A DNA stretch of 64,000 nucleotides, from positions 620,001 to 684,000 of the forward strand of contig QJPP01000002.1 of the NCBI GenBank assembly GCA_003996215.1. The letters run 5' to 3'. The notes under the pieces were generated by a model that saw only the letters and a program-made list of their open reading frames with translations, ran no database searches and had not been told where the DNA came from. The position numbers and the translations under genes are program-made. Every line of letters starts with the position of its first letter. The first letter of the stretch is position 1. Source of the DNA: Jaltomata sinuosa. Taxonomy: Eukaryota > Streptophyta > Magnoliopsida > Solanales > Solanaceae. Of the stretch, positions 22,965 to 34,640 are shown one piece after another.

Positions 22965-24360
22965 AGGCATAATACATAAACGTGCCTTTTAACTTGGCTT
23001 TAGCTGGCATCTATGCCCTCCAACTTTGCGTGTGCACAAGTAGACGCTTAAACCTGTATAAAGTTGAATAAGCAGACACACGCATCCTACATGACGTCTT
23101 ATGTGACATCTCACGTGAATTGCCACGCAAATAGTTTTCTATCTTGCCACAAATAGAAGGAAAGAAGATAGAAAATTGTAGCAGCTAAACACAAATAGTT
23201 TTTAAAACCTAAATGACAGAGAAATGAAGGAATAATAGCATAAACAAACTCCTTACTCCATGTATCTTCCAAGAGAGTTAACGTTGGGATGAGGGGTGGG
23301 GGGAATAAAAGAAAAAGAGAAGCTTAATTCATTATCACTCACATATACTGGCACCTTGCGCTTACACCAAACCGTGTAAACTTACTATAGGTAAGTGATC
23401 GATTCAACTATGGTTGAATGTTGGAGGTCTATGTACAAATACATGTCATGCATCTATTGGTTTGGTGTAAACATCAAATACGAGCAAGTTTCTAAAGATG
23501 CAACATTGTGGCAATGAACTCATCCGAACCTAGTAAAAACATTCTCTCATAGGAGATGTCTAATATATCCAAGATAAGTAATCACCTAGATGACATGTGA
23601 GTTTTTCTTTTAATCTAAATCTTATTATGCACATTAACAAAAGGAAGAGACAACAACTCTTGAGGTAATTCAAGGCCTCTATTAGTCTTGTATCTCTATC
23701 GAGTAATGCTTGAGTCAAAATACAAAAGTCCGAGCTGAATTCAACAAGGATGTTCACTTTATGATATGTGTGATCAATAGGAAGCGTTTCCCCCTTTAAT
23801 TGCACTCGTGATTAGTCACTATCCAGATGTTATGCCCATCCTTGCCTAAGGTAACTTTTAATCCACAAAATTTTCGAAGGGATCAACTCTATAAATAATT
23901 ACATTTCGATTTCAAACTAGTTGAATAATATAGAGAATATATAGTACCAAATTGGAAACATTGGAAGGCCCTGCACAAAACAACACTGATGACTAATGAC
24001 AACACTGAACAAAATCAAATCAACACCCCCACCAATGGCCCCTCTCCAAGAATATAATAGTAAAAATAGACAAGGAGGGTCTCTTTGCAATGAAGTAAGC
24101 TAATTATGGTTCTCAATTTGCCTATCCATAATTGGGCACACTCATCATACCACATAATAAAATAAGAGTTTAATTTGTATACATTAAACAATGTGTCAAC
24201 AAGTAGACACATGCGTCTTACTTGGCAATTCACGTCTTATGTGGCGTCCTACGTGTATTATGTCACGTAGAATTCGTGTGTCTATTTGTGCACACCTAAA
24301 AATAGAGAGCATAGATACAAGCTGAGGCCAAGTTAAAAAGTACGCTTATATATTATGCTT
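22965..24360. mobile_element. Large element with long inverted arms and roughly 1-kb interior
   Basis: The left arm (about 22965-23130) begins GCATAATACATAAACGTGCC and carries CACAAGTAGACGCTTAAACC and 'CACACGCATCC'. The right arm (about 24190-24358) is its inverse, ending 'TATATTATGC'. The same arms make up the compact 296-bp MITE at 52640. Here they enclose about 1 kb of other sequence, including a minus-strand ORF (23560-23805, 81 codons) of ordinary composition that I do not recognise. No clear target duplication was found. Alternatives are two solo arms, or an element that captured host DNA. Confidence 0.55.
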
Positions 24361-24784
24361 ATAAATAAATTCACATTGACTGACAAAATATATAACTTAA
24401 ATTCATAAAATAATTACTAAGCATAATATAAAGAAACCAAGAAAGAAGCACATGCAAATGCACCTTTTGCCATCACCTATATATCAGGTGAAGTCCCCCC
24501 CTTAACATCACTAACATGGCTTTAAGACCTATGTTCCCTTCATATATTACTATTATTATTCCCTATATTATTATTATTATTTAGTTGTGGTTGCATGTTT
24601 CTTTTTATTCTTTTTGCTATATAAACAAGTACATTTTTAAAATTTAAGTCATGTTGAAATGTCTGCCTAATTAGCAACAATATTTCTCTCTCCCTTCCCA
24701 TCTTCCTCTCACTTTCCATCTAATTGCCTCTTTATATATGATAACATGCATCTTAATTTATAATTTGTTGCTATAAAGCACTTC

Positions 24785-24870
24785 CCTCGAATGGGCTTTA
24801 CGTGATGCGAATCTGGATTAATCCAATTCTAATGCAAGTATCAGATACCGGATGAAAAATCGAAAGAAAA
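24785..24870 (+). repeat. SINE 3' fragment (family of 10556)
   Basis: Phrases 'GGGCTTTACGTGATGCGAAT', 'CTGGATTAATCC' and 'CAGATACCGGATG' match the end of the SINE family seen at 10556. Confidence 0.4.
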
Positions 24871-25219
24871 AAGACTATATAGTACTGTTTCAAGCCATCA
24901 CAATTACGAACCTATTTTTCAAAAACATGAGAATGTTGAAAAAATCAATTTAATGTTAAGAGGAAATTTAGGAATCATATATATGAGTACTTTTCCACAA
25001 GAAAAATTCAATTGGTGGCAGTATATATAGACTAAATACTTAATCCAGAAGAAAAATAAAAGGGAAGAAAAATTCAGCCTTGTAGATCTGTAGCCAATTG
25101 TTCCAACATCCAATACAACAATTTGTGCCAATGTTATTTGTAGTAATTCTTTTTTTCTTTTCATTAACTGTTTTTATTTTAGTTGGAAATTTTAATTAGG
25201 AACGAAGTCAAGATATTGT

Positions 25220-25670
25220 AATAGTTTAAGCTTACCGAGTACATGACCTTAGATATGATGTTATGGATGACACGGGTTAGAGTAGATGGTTAGTTAGGAT
25301 GTGGAGAGTCGTTGTCTCGATTATTCCTTTTTTATTAGTAGCGGTAGTATTACACTATTACTTTGAGAGAGTTTTGTTATTCCATTTCTGTGATTATTTG
25401 ATGTTTCTTGCACTGAGATTATCATAGTATTTTATTGTAGTAGTTGTTTCCTTTTAGTATGTTTTGTCATGATTTCTTTAGTATTTTATCTTGCCTTTTT
25501 TCCTCTCGTTTGTTTCCTTTTTAAAATTGTTTGGTGATGATTTTACTTGAGCTGAGGGTCTATCAAAAACAGCTCATTTATCTCCACAAGGTCGTGGTAA
25601 GATATGCGTACACATTACCCTCTCCAGACTCCACTTGTAGGATTATACTAGGTATATTATTGTTAGTTAG
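25220..25670 (+). mobile_element. RTE-type LINE 3' remnant with TS-like tail
   Basis: AGCTTACCGAGTACATGACC and 'TTAGATATGATGTTATGGA' correspond to the 'LTE(Y)MTLD' end of the reverse-transcriptase frame seen at 6150 and 15145. A T-rich 3' region follows, then from about 25545 the tail GAGCTGAGGGTCTATC, ATATGCGTACACATTACCC and GGATTATACTAGGTATATTA. It is only a 3' end. Confidence 0.6.
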
Positions 25671-26337
25671 ATATTTTAACAAGAAAAGACTAGCAAAACT
25701 TTGGAAAGAAAATGTTCTCTTTTTTTTTTGTTTGTTTTTCATAAGTGTTCGGCATCCACTTTGTGATCGATTATATTTATAAACTCAAGAAAAAAGAAAA
25801 TACAAATAATAGCTAATTTAACTTTGAGAACACATTAGAGCTAGGCCCTCCACAAAACAGCAATAACTAATTGATATTCCAATTTAATTAACACTTTAAT
25901 CAAATATTGAACCAAACACACTAAACTACAAAGTGGTTTAGCCCTAATTAAAAAAGTTATCTACTAAACTTTTGTTAGTGTGGAATTGAAAAGGAGAATT
26001 CAAGTAGATTCCTTAGTCATAATGCAACTGGTAATCTTTAATGTTTGACTAATAATTAAAGACAAATTAGTTTAATTAATCCAGTGAGATATTTGTCAAA
26101 AAAAAAAAGGCTCTTTTCATTTGCCAGTAAGGAGATTTTGTCTACATAAATTGGATTAAAGATGGTCCCCCAATTGAAAATTTGTTACCCTTAATTTTGG
26201 GGCAATTTTTCCCACATATTTAAGTTTGCCCTATAATGTGGGGTCCACCCTCACCAAATCTTATCCTTATTTTAAGGGAAACTTCTCTTTTTACTTTCAT
26301 CTTCTTTTTTTCTTTGTGTGTGTTAATAGCACCTTTA

Positions 26338-26876
26338 GGGATCCGTATAAATATTAGTAATGAAGAGATTAGTTATAAAAAATTTATGTATTAATTTATG
26401 TAGATATTAGTTATTAGTTATTTCAGTTCTTATTCTATATAAAATAATATATAGATTTTCTCGTAATTTATACATATATTAGTTATGCGGATTTTTTAAA
26501 TTGCAAAGTAAACACCGTATTAATTTTATACATGAACAACTTAACTCCTAACCAACTATTAAACATGGTACTCCCTCTATTTCAATTTATTTGGCTTATT
26601 TTGACTTGACACGGAGTTTAAGAAAGTAAAGAAGACTTTTAAATTTTGTGGTAAAAAATGAAAGATATGTCAAATATACCAAAATGCTCTTTAATCTTGT
26701 GGTTTTAAACATGTCAGGTGAAAGTTGAAATTACAGAGTTACTAAAAAGGGAAAGAGACATTATTTGTTAAACGTACTAAAAAAGAAAGTAGGCCAAATA
26801 AATTAAAACGGAGAGAGTATTGTTTATCAGAATTTAATATATGTATGACTCACCTCCAAACTTGCTATTCGTCCTT
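26338..26876. mobile_element. Tourist-like MITE (family A), interrupted copy
   Basis: Its interior follows the copy at 3914 phrase by phrase: TTATGTAGATATTAGTTA, TAATTTATACATATATTAG, TTATGCGGATTTTTTAAATT, CACCGTATTAATTTTATACA, 'AACTATTAAACATGG'. It is then broken by a 247-bp insertion and resumes at 26820 with 'TTGTTTATCAGAATTTAATA', closing with 'CCAAACTTGCTATTCGTCC'. The terminal repeats are decayed. Confidence 0.75.
26571..26817. mobile_element. Stowaway-like MITE nested in the family A MITE
   Basis: The ends CTCCCTCTATTTCAATTTAT and, inverted, CTCTCTCCGTTTTAATTTAT are flanked by TA on both sides (26569-26570, 26818-26819). The interior holds GGCTTATTTTGACTTGACAC and the inverted TAGGCCAAATAAATT. 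These are classic Stowaway features (TA target, CTCCCTC start). The uninterrupted equivalent at 4180-4200 shows what the site looked like before insertion. Confidence 0.9.
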
Positions 26877-26994
26877 TAGTTTTTGATAAATATAATTTTA
26901 ATCCATGTGATATTTTTAACTAAACACATTGAACTTTCAACTAATTGGTTTCTTCTCTATTGTATTTTCATTTTATTCCGTTTTGATATATTTT

Positions 26995-27120
26995 ATTTGA
27001 GTCAACGATCTATTGAAAACTATCTCTCTACTTTCATAAAGTAAGGTTAAAGTTACGTACACATCACCCTTCTCAAATTTTATTTGTTATATTATATTGA
27101 ATATGTTATTGTTATTAATA
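26995..27120 (+). repeat. RTE/TS-like 3' tail fragment
   Basis: GAGTCAACGATCTATTGAAA, 'CTCTCTACTTTCATAAAGTA', AGTTACGTACACATCACCC and 'TATTGAATATGTTATTGTTA' match the shared tail. No RT or tRNA-like part precedes it. Confidence 0.55.
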
Positions 27121-27999
27121 TGTTACATTAAGTTAGTATTGTTATTTCATATTTAAGGGTAATATAACTTTAAAATTTATCTAAAAACATATTTTCAACA
27201 TAAAGGGACTAAAGATACACATTTTAGGTCCCCTTAGGGATTCAAATGTAATTTTCTTTTTGAAAAATTTAGCAAACTTAGGTCCGAAGTTAAAGTCACT
27301 TGTGGACCACTGTAATAATGTGATTATTTTTTTAAAAAAAAAAATGCTTTAGCATAAGCTATCTTCGTATGACTTTAATCACTGTAATTTATTGGTCTAA
27401 AACTCAACAATATTTTCTTAACATGGTGTTTTCTCTAGCTGAATTTAGATATTTTATAGGATTATATGAAAATTATTAACTTCTAATCCATCATTTTTTC
27501 TACAAGAATATTTTTTTTGAAACTAGTAACTTACTTTTTCTACAACAATATTGTTTTAAAAAGATTATCCATCATTTTTCTAAAATAATTTTAGAATATG
27601 AGTAAAACTCATGATAAGCAAGAAATCACGTGCATATTGGTTAAGTAATTTGTTCATTTGTTTTCAAATATAAATAGAAAATATTAGTACAATTTTACTA
27701 AATTCGATTTATTCTAGAAATTCACATTAAATTAACTTTTTTTGGTTACTTTTACCAAACCTAGTGATGGGAGATTTTAAAAAGAAGAAGATGGAAATGC
27801 TTTGTATTATTCATTGGAGTACATCAAATTATTTTAGTCATGAAAAAAAAACATTATTTTATTGGCCTCTCTTTCCCTCACATGTTCTCTATTCTACCCT
27901 CTTTCCATGAGTACTATTTTCCCAGTTTTAACTAATATTAGTGAATATTAAAACAAATTAACTAAAAAGTAAGTATGTTTTTATTCTAAATAAGAGATT

Positions 28000-28130
28000 T
28001 TGAATTTGAGTTTTCAGAAAGAAACTTTCTTTGATAAAGAGCATTCTACTCACAAAGTAAAAAAATTCGACACAAATATGAATTTATCAGGCCCAAAATA
28101 AATATTGAATACCGGATAAAAAAACAAGAT
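28000..28130 (+). repeat. Degraded SINE of the 10556 family
   Basis: 'TTTTGAATTTGAGTTTTCAG' takes the place of box B. It is followed by 'AGCATTCTACTCACAAAG', 'CGACACAAATATGAATTTAT' and 'TTGAATACCGGATAAAAA', in the same order as other copies. The stretch 27121-28807 otherwise shows no gene. Confidence 0.4.
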
Positions 28131-28807
28131 CTTCTACAAATTTCCTAATCCAAACAATGTTTTACCCATTGTTTCTTTTTTTTGACTATTCTAACATCTA
28201 TATCCACTTAAACTTTTGTAAAAAGGAATAAGGAAAGAAGAACTCACTTTATTTTATTATCCTTGAATTTTCACAAATTATATAAAAAAAATTAGAGAAA
28301 TTTTAGCATAACTAATAAAGTTATTGTCATGTGATTAAGAAATTACGAGTTAAACAACAAAAATTATCTTTCGTAGAATGTAAGATAAGGTTGCATACGG
28401 TGAGATCTTAGTGCATCAGGTCATTCTTTTTTTATATTAGTTTCTTAAGAAATTTCTTGTGAGCTCTCTAACTATGTATATATTCTATATAGGTTTATAT
28501 ATTAAAATTTTGAATATCTTTATCAAATTTTTGACGTCATCACTGTTTGTATATATAAATTCAACTCAATCACAAATAATTTTTTCTCTTACAAAACAAC
28601 AAATTTCTTTTGAACTCTCAGCTTATTCTTTTTCTATAACAAACAAATATGGCATTAGAATAGGGAGATTAAGAAAATACAATTATCTTTTATATAGTTT
28701 TTTCGTTAAAAAAATGTTCTTAAACCATTTGTCCGGTGTTTATGTCAAAGTTAGTTGACTCACGTATAATTTGGTTATTTAAGTGTTAATAACTCCTAGA
28801 ATAACTC

Positions 28808-29569
28808 TGTTGGTGTATGAGCATTTTAATATTAAATATATTATATTAAAGTGCATCATATATATTCATGAGTTAAATTTGTACTATTTTACTTTGGTAG
28901 AATTTGATGTCTCATTACTCACATTAGTTGGTGGAAGAAATAGAGTCATTATTTCTTTGTGTTAGTGGGAATAAATTGACAACAATGTGGTCAATTATTC
29001 TTGGCGTAACTCTTGTAACCACCAACTCTTTAGTACTCACATTCTACCTAATTATATCTTGTAACTCTTGTAACATACAAGCCATAATCCTCCCATAACT
29101 CACCCACTTTACTACCCCACATTCATCCTATTGATGACAAGGAAGATTTCACATTGTATTGAACATATAGAAAGTGAGAGAAAAAGATGAAATATGATAA
29201 GTGTGAAAATATATGATAGTGTGGAGTAGTGAAAGAGAGAGTTGAGACAAAGAAAATATTTTAAGTCTTCAACTATATTCACTATACAAAGAGTTTTATA
29301 TGTTGAAGGAAGATGTTCTTTTGTGAAACTTTGAACTCTTCAACTAATCCGGAGTTGTTTGAGTTATACGACATTGTTGGACTGTTGTATCCTGGAGGGG
29401 ACAAGTCAAGAGTGATACTGCTGGATCGGTGTAGATTATGCCGCAGTGGGCTTGAATCTCCTTAAAGAGAGCGAGATATTCGCGCCTCAGCCTGAATATT
29501 ATTTATTCATTTTTTATTCATTTTATTTTAACTGTAACTTATTATAATTTATGGTATATTACACCAACA
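28808..29569 (+). mobile_element. Probable solo LTR of a retrotransposon
   Basis: This 762-bp segment begins TGTTGGTGTA and ends TACACCAACA, the inverted TG...CA ends of an LTR. Flanking pentamers AACTC (28803-28807) and AACAC (29570-29574) differ at one base. The interior has an AT-rich 5' half and a denser 3' half, like an LTR with U3 and R/U5. No gag, pol, primer-binding site or second LTR is adjacent, so recombination between two LTRs is the likely history. It is probably Copia type, judging by length and ends. Confidence 0.7.
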
Positions 29570-29687
29570 AACACTAATTATCAAAATGACTAATATTTAA
29601 AATTAAAATAGGGTTGGTCAAAAAAAATTAAAATAAAATATGCAGTTCAATACACTAAATTTTCACTATATGCAGGGTCTGAAAAAG

Positions 29688-29900
29688 GGATGGATCCAGA
29701 GGAAAAATTTACGTGAACACAATTTTTTCTCCATAAAACTAGATATTTTATATGTATATTATATAAAATTAATATAATATTACATATTGACACTCATGCT
29801 ACAAAATGACTAAATAGTTCGCTTGGTTGAAGATTGAGTTATTTACCTAGATATTTTTCTCATTCTTTTTTAGTATTTTAAAAGGCCTAGATTCATCCCT
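29688..29900. repeat. Dispersed 'GGATCCAGAGG' repeat
   Basis: AAGGGATGGATCCAGAGGAA resembles the start of the common 'ggcggagcca' repeat family. The right side ends 'GGCCTAGATTCATCCCT', an approximate inverse. No coding sequence is seen. Confidence 0.35.
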
Positions 29901-30398
29901 AAAACGAACCACAAAAATCTATTATATGTAACTACATTTCTACTCTTTACTATTTGCGTCAAAATTCTCCTTTAATATTTAAAATTATTAATAAATAATA
30001 AAATTATAGTACTGTGTTGGGACAGTGTGAATAATTATATGGAGGAATTTGTCAAGAGAAAAGCAGGAAACAAAGATTTGTAAAAGGGAAAGTACCAATC
30101 ATGTTATTATGCTGCCACGTGTCCATCATGCCCTATGTTTCTGCCGGACATCAAGGCTATCTTATGTTTTTGTCTCCCTATCTTCTTACCTACTATTCCC
30201 CTCGTCCAACAATACTAGTCCGTGTTACGAAAAATAAATATTCAATAATATTTATTTAATTTAAAAGTTTAATAAATAATTTATTTATATTATATTTAAT
30301 TATTAATTATAGTTATTATTCATATTATTTTTTAAAGTATTAAATTAATTATATTTAAAGAGATAATATAGTGAAACTACTCCTATTATATTATTTTT

Positions 30399-32437
30399 GG
30401 GTGAAAATCGTTTACACTCCTAATTTTGCTTTAAAAATCAAACACCCGCCTCAACTTTAAACAATAATCATTCTCCCCCCTTTAGTCTAATTGACTTTTC
30501 AAAATGCCTATTTTATCCTTTATACTATCAATCTTTGTATCTTTTTTTAACTTCTTTGTAATCATAATTTTATTTTTTAAATCTATATAACATATTTTCT
30601 ATGAAAAAAATAAATATAGCATTAATTTTTTAGATGAAAAAAAAGTGAGAAATACTAATTGAGTATATAAGTTAATGACGTTTTATAATAAAATAAAGAG
30701 AAAACACATAAAATCCCCCTTAAAGTTGGATCGAATTTGTAAGTAGACACTTGAAGTTTGCGGGGGTCCTATTACCCCCTCCAACAATTTTAAAGTGGCA
30801 AATATACCACATTTTTCAGTCAAACTCAGTTATCAAAAAGTGAGTAGAAATCACGCACCAATCTTACATTGCCACGTGTTAACTTATTTGAATTTTAATT
30901 ATTTTTCAGTTTTTGCCTTTTATTTTATTTTCTTATTTGATTTCTTTTCTTTTACCTTCTTCTTCCTTAGAATTCTGAATTTTATTTTATTATTTTACTT
31001 ATTCACCAACACCACCATGGCAATAAGCACCAACTCCACCCAACACTATCAAATCACTGCCAAATCACCAAATAATCAAAGTAAGAAAATTAAAATTACT
31101 ATCAAATCAATATTTAAAATATAAATCACCTCCTTCTCAAGCACCTTTACCCCAAAATCAACCATCTCTTTCTTCATTTGTTAGCTTTACTATTGCCGAA
31201 GTTTCGATCTCTAATTTTTAGGAGAGAAGAACCACCAAATCAAGCTAAAATAGAGAAGAAGAAAGAATGTAATAATATTGCTTTTTCAAAGTAACTTGGG
31301 CAAAAACTAATTCGGAGCCAATAAATATCAAATTATGCTTAACAATTTTGTCCGGAAAATTAATATCATGATTTTTGAGTATTTTTTGTTCAATTAGACG
31401 AATCTACCAAAGAAAACGAAAAAAAGAAAAAGAACAATTACACATAAGAAAACTTGAAATACAAAAGTAAGGAAGAAAGAGAAAGGGTAAGGTAATGGGT
31501 GAGGAAGACAAGGGAAAAGAAATAAATATATTGAAAAATTAAAGTTAAATAATATTTCTAAAAATTGGAATGCAAAAAAAGAATTAAAAAGATTATTTTT
31601 TGCTCATCATATGTGGCATTTTTAAATTGGTTTGAGGCAATCAATTTTATCATTCACGCTCCTCTCTTGCGTGATAATACAACTGCTGAGAAAAATGGGT
31701 CAAATGGGGTACTTATTATGGTCGTAACTAGTTTCGTGGGGTAATAGGACCCCCGTAAAGTTTAGGTGTCTACTTCCAAATCACGACCAACTTTAGGGGG
31801 GTCCTGATGCATTTACTCTAAAATAAATGAGCAAAATAATAAAAAAAATATTAATAATAATCAAAACTCTAATATCTATTTATACAAGTGAAAATAATAG
31901 GTATTATAACTTTATAAAATATATTTCAATGCAGGTAATACAAAAATAATTAATAAAAATAGAGGTATATTTATAACAAATTAAATAATTATTGTTAATG
32001 AATTTTATATTGTAATTTTTAAAAAAAAAAAATTATTGACAATCAAAACTCGTTATCTATATAAACATTAGAGAAAAGGAGAGAATTAAAACATGCATCT
32101 ATATACATAATTACAGATATTATATACATACATCCTTAATGCATGTAATATAGAAATATGAATAATAATAAAAATAACATTAGATTGAGTGATTAATTTA
32201 TAAAGAAATCACTTTATTAATAATGTTAATGAATTTTAAAAAAAAGGGTAAACACACATGTTAAGAAAAATAAATACTTTATATATAATATAAAAATATT
32301 TTACATAAATGAAAAATTAAAATAATTAAGGGTAAAATAGACATTGCATATGATAAGGGAGGAGAATGATTATTATTCAAAGTTGAGGAGGGTGTTTGAT
32401 TTTTAAAGCAAAGTTAGGGAGTGTACGATTTTCACCC
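30399..32437. mobile_element. Outer Mutator-like element with roughly 85-bp inverted ends
   Basis: The left end starts GGGTGAAAATCGTTTACACT and continues through 'TTTGCTTTAAAAATCAAACA', 'CACCCGCCTCAACTTTAAAC' and 'AATAATCATTCTCC'. The right end, read in inverse, has the same phrases in the same order with few changes. The flanks TATTATTTTT and TATTACTTCT agree at 8 of 10 bases, consistent with an old duplicated target. No transposase ORF is seen, so it is non-autonomous. It contains a second complete element at 30698-31818. Confidence 0.8.
30698..31818. mobile_element. Inner Mutator-like element with perfect 9-bp target duplication
   Basis: The inverted ends share TAAAGTTGG, GTAAGTAGACAC (left) with GGAAGTAGACAC (inverse of right), and GGGGGTCCTATTACCCC over about 80 bases. 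TAAAATAAA stands on both sides (30689-30697 and 31819-31827). A 9-bp duplication with long terminal repeats is the mark of Mutator-type elements. The 1,121-bp element has only low-complexity ORFs, such as 30795-31124, which I do not regard as a gene. Confidence 0.88.
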
Positions 32438-32959
32438 TATTACTTCTTAACATGTGTGTCAAGTCAATAATGGACAAATATTATTAGCGAAGGGAGTACT
32501 AGTATCATTTTAAAAAAAAAGGTGAAAAATCATTTGCATTCCTTAATTTTTTGAGTGAAGTATTAAAAACACATTTAAATTAACCCCTTTTATTGAGTTT
32601 CATATCTAAGTTATTGAAAGTGTGAGTTTCATACATAAACTATAACTCACTAGTTTGAGAAACACACCTCAACTAATATGTGATGGTGTGTGTACTACAT
32701 TCTCTATTTTATTAACAAAAGTACTATCATATAGCACTCCGTGTGAATTTTTTTCACCTTGGCAAATATTAAGTAAATGCTTAGTATTAAATTAAAAATT
32801 AAATATTTACCGTGTTGAGAAATGATGAAGAAGAAGAGGAGAAAAGACTAATAAGGGCTCAAAATAGAGTGGTTGTGTTTCGATAGACTTTCAGCTCAAA
32901 AGAAAAGTTATTCGAAATAGGGCTCAAAAGAAAAAATATGACACCAAAATATCAAGATA

Positions 32960-33512
32960 CAATCAAACCTATCTATAGCGACTACGTCTATCTGAAAGTT
33001 TCATGGCTGCTATAGTGAGGTGATATTATATATGTATATTGACATTTGATGTTTAGATCTCACTCAGCTGTTATAAATAAAAAATTAAAAAGAGTATGAA
33101 TGTAAAAGACAAACATCATTAGTCTTTTCTCGTTAAATTATGATCATAACTGATGAGCACCATTTGAATCAATTTTTTTTCTTTTTAGATATTTGTACTT
33201 GAAATTTACTATGTGTGTGACATTAATGATGATTACTATAAATATTTTAATTTTTTGATTTATACATAATATATTTTTTACAAAATATTATTACATAACA
33301 TTTGAGTACATCTGTTTTAGAAGGGTAATTTGTACGTCGATTTTAGAAGGGTAATTTTACAAAGAGTGTACTGTTATAATGAATGTCATTGTTGTTATAT
33401 GTAGAATGTTGTTATAGAAAAGTAAAAACATGAAAAGTCAATTCTAAAAAAAATCAGGTCATTATAATGAAATATCGTTAAAATGAATGATCATTATAAC
33501 GAGGTTTGACTG
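32960..33512. mobile_element. TA-flanked mariner-like MITE, long form
   Basis: The ends are CAATCAAACCTATCTATAGC and, inverted, CAGTCAAACCTCGTTATAAT, with TA duplicated. Its ends match the 181-bp element at 20610, but the interior is three times longer (553 bp). No ORF is seen. Confidence 0.7.
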
Positions 33513-33589
33513 TACAAAGCAAATAAAGCAACATATAGTAAAACATATTAAATAATAAGAAACTATGTGATTACTAAATACTACTACTA

Positions 33590-34380
33590 ATAAGGCGAAG
33601 AGAAGATAGGGCTCCCCACCTAAGGTGTAACAACACTCATCATTTTACCTTAATCATTTATCTTCATACCTTTCTATCTAGGGTCATGTCCCTAGTAAGT
33701 TCAAATTGTGTCAGTATAATCACCTCTCATAGTTTTTTTTTACCTACCTCAGCCTCTCCTTACTCCTGATGCTGCAACCAACCTCCTACACTTTCTTACT
33801 TGTGCATCCGCACACCTCCTCTTGACATGCCCAAAATATCTCAGTCTCATTTTTTTATCTTGTTCGTCGGGAAAGTCACTCACACATTCATCTGAACATT
33901 CTCATTTCTGTTGCACTCATGATATTCTAAATGTGAGTATGTTTGACTTACTGAAACTCTGCTCCATACAATAATGTTGATCTAGCCACCACTCTATAAA
34001 ATAATTTTTAATTTTTTTATCTATTTATAATGTAAATAAATTTATTCTAATTTTAAAAATATTCTATTAATGCACTCCAAGTATTGATCTGTCTTGGTCC
34101 TGCTCAACTTAAACTCTTTAGATTGCAAGGTTGTCTTCAAACCTCCATCTTAGCGTCAACTTTGTCGCATGTCTCGTAAATCAAAACTATATCGTGTGCA
34201 AATAACATACATCATGGTACCTCACTTTGAATTTGCCGCGTCAATTCATCCATCACCAAGACAAGTAAAAATGGACTAAGAGTCTCTGGTGCAACTCCAT
34301 CACAACTTGAACATACTCCGAATCTCCTCTCGCTATCCTTACCCGATCTTGGCTCCATATAATTACCCTTGATCCGTTTA
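33590..34380 (-). mobile_element. RTE-type LINE reverse-transcriptase fragment, broken
   Basis: On the minus strand, downwards from about 34360, one reads 'GVAPETLSPFLLVLVMDELT', then 'RQIQSEVP', a stop, 'CMLFAHDIVLIYETCDKVDA' and 'KMEV', another stop. This is the catalytic palm of a plant non-LTR reverse transcriptase. The expected FADD is FAHD here, so a catalytic aspartate is lost. Stop codons interrupt it. The rest, down to 33590, looks like further decayed LINE sequence. Confidence 0.75.
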
Positions 34381-34390
34381 CAAAAAAATA

Positions 34391-34640
34391 CTCCCCCTAA
34401 ACCGTTTTATATGAGAACCTTTCTTTTTTATTCTGTTCCAAAAAGAATGCCACCTTATTACAATTAGAAATAATTTAACTTTAAATTTTTTCTTTTCCTT
34501 TAATGAAATGATTAAATTTACAATTACATAAATATTTAAGAAATATTTTAGACCATAATTTTAAAAAAAATCTTTTTTTTTTCTTAAATACCATGTCAAA
34601 TTAAATAATATCACTTAAAATAATGATACGAAGAGAATAA
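34391..34640. mobile_element. Stowaway-like MITE, decayed
   Basis: It begins TA then CTCCCCCTAAACCGTTTTAT and shows the typical 'ATGAGAACCTTTC' and 'TGCCACCTTATTA' phrases. The right end (about 34630) is degraded. Confidence 0.45.

Noticed and set aside
30795..31124. 109-codon ORF in the nested element, considered as a possible transposase
   Set aside because: It is dominated by Phe, Ser and Lys runs, with no transposase motif.
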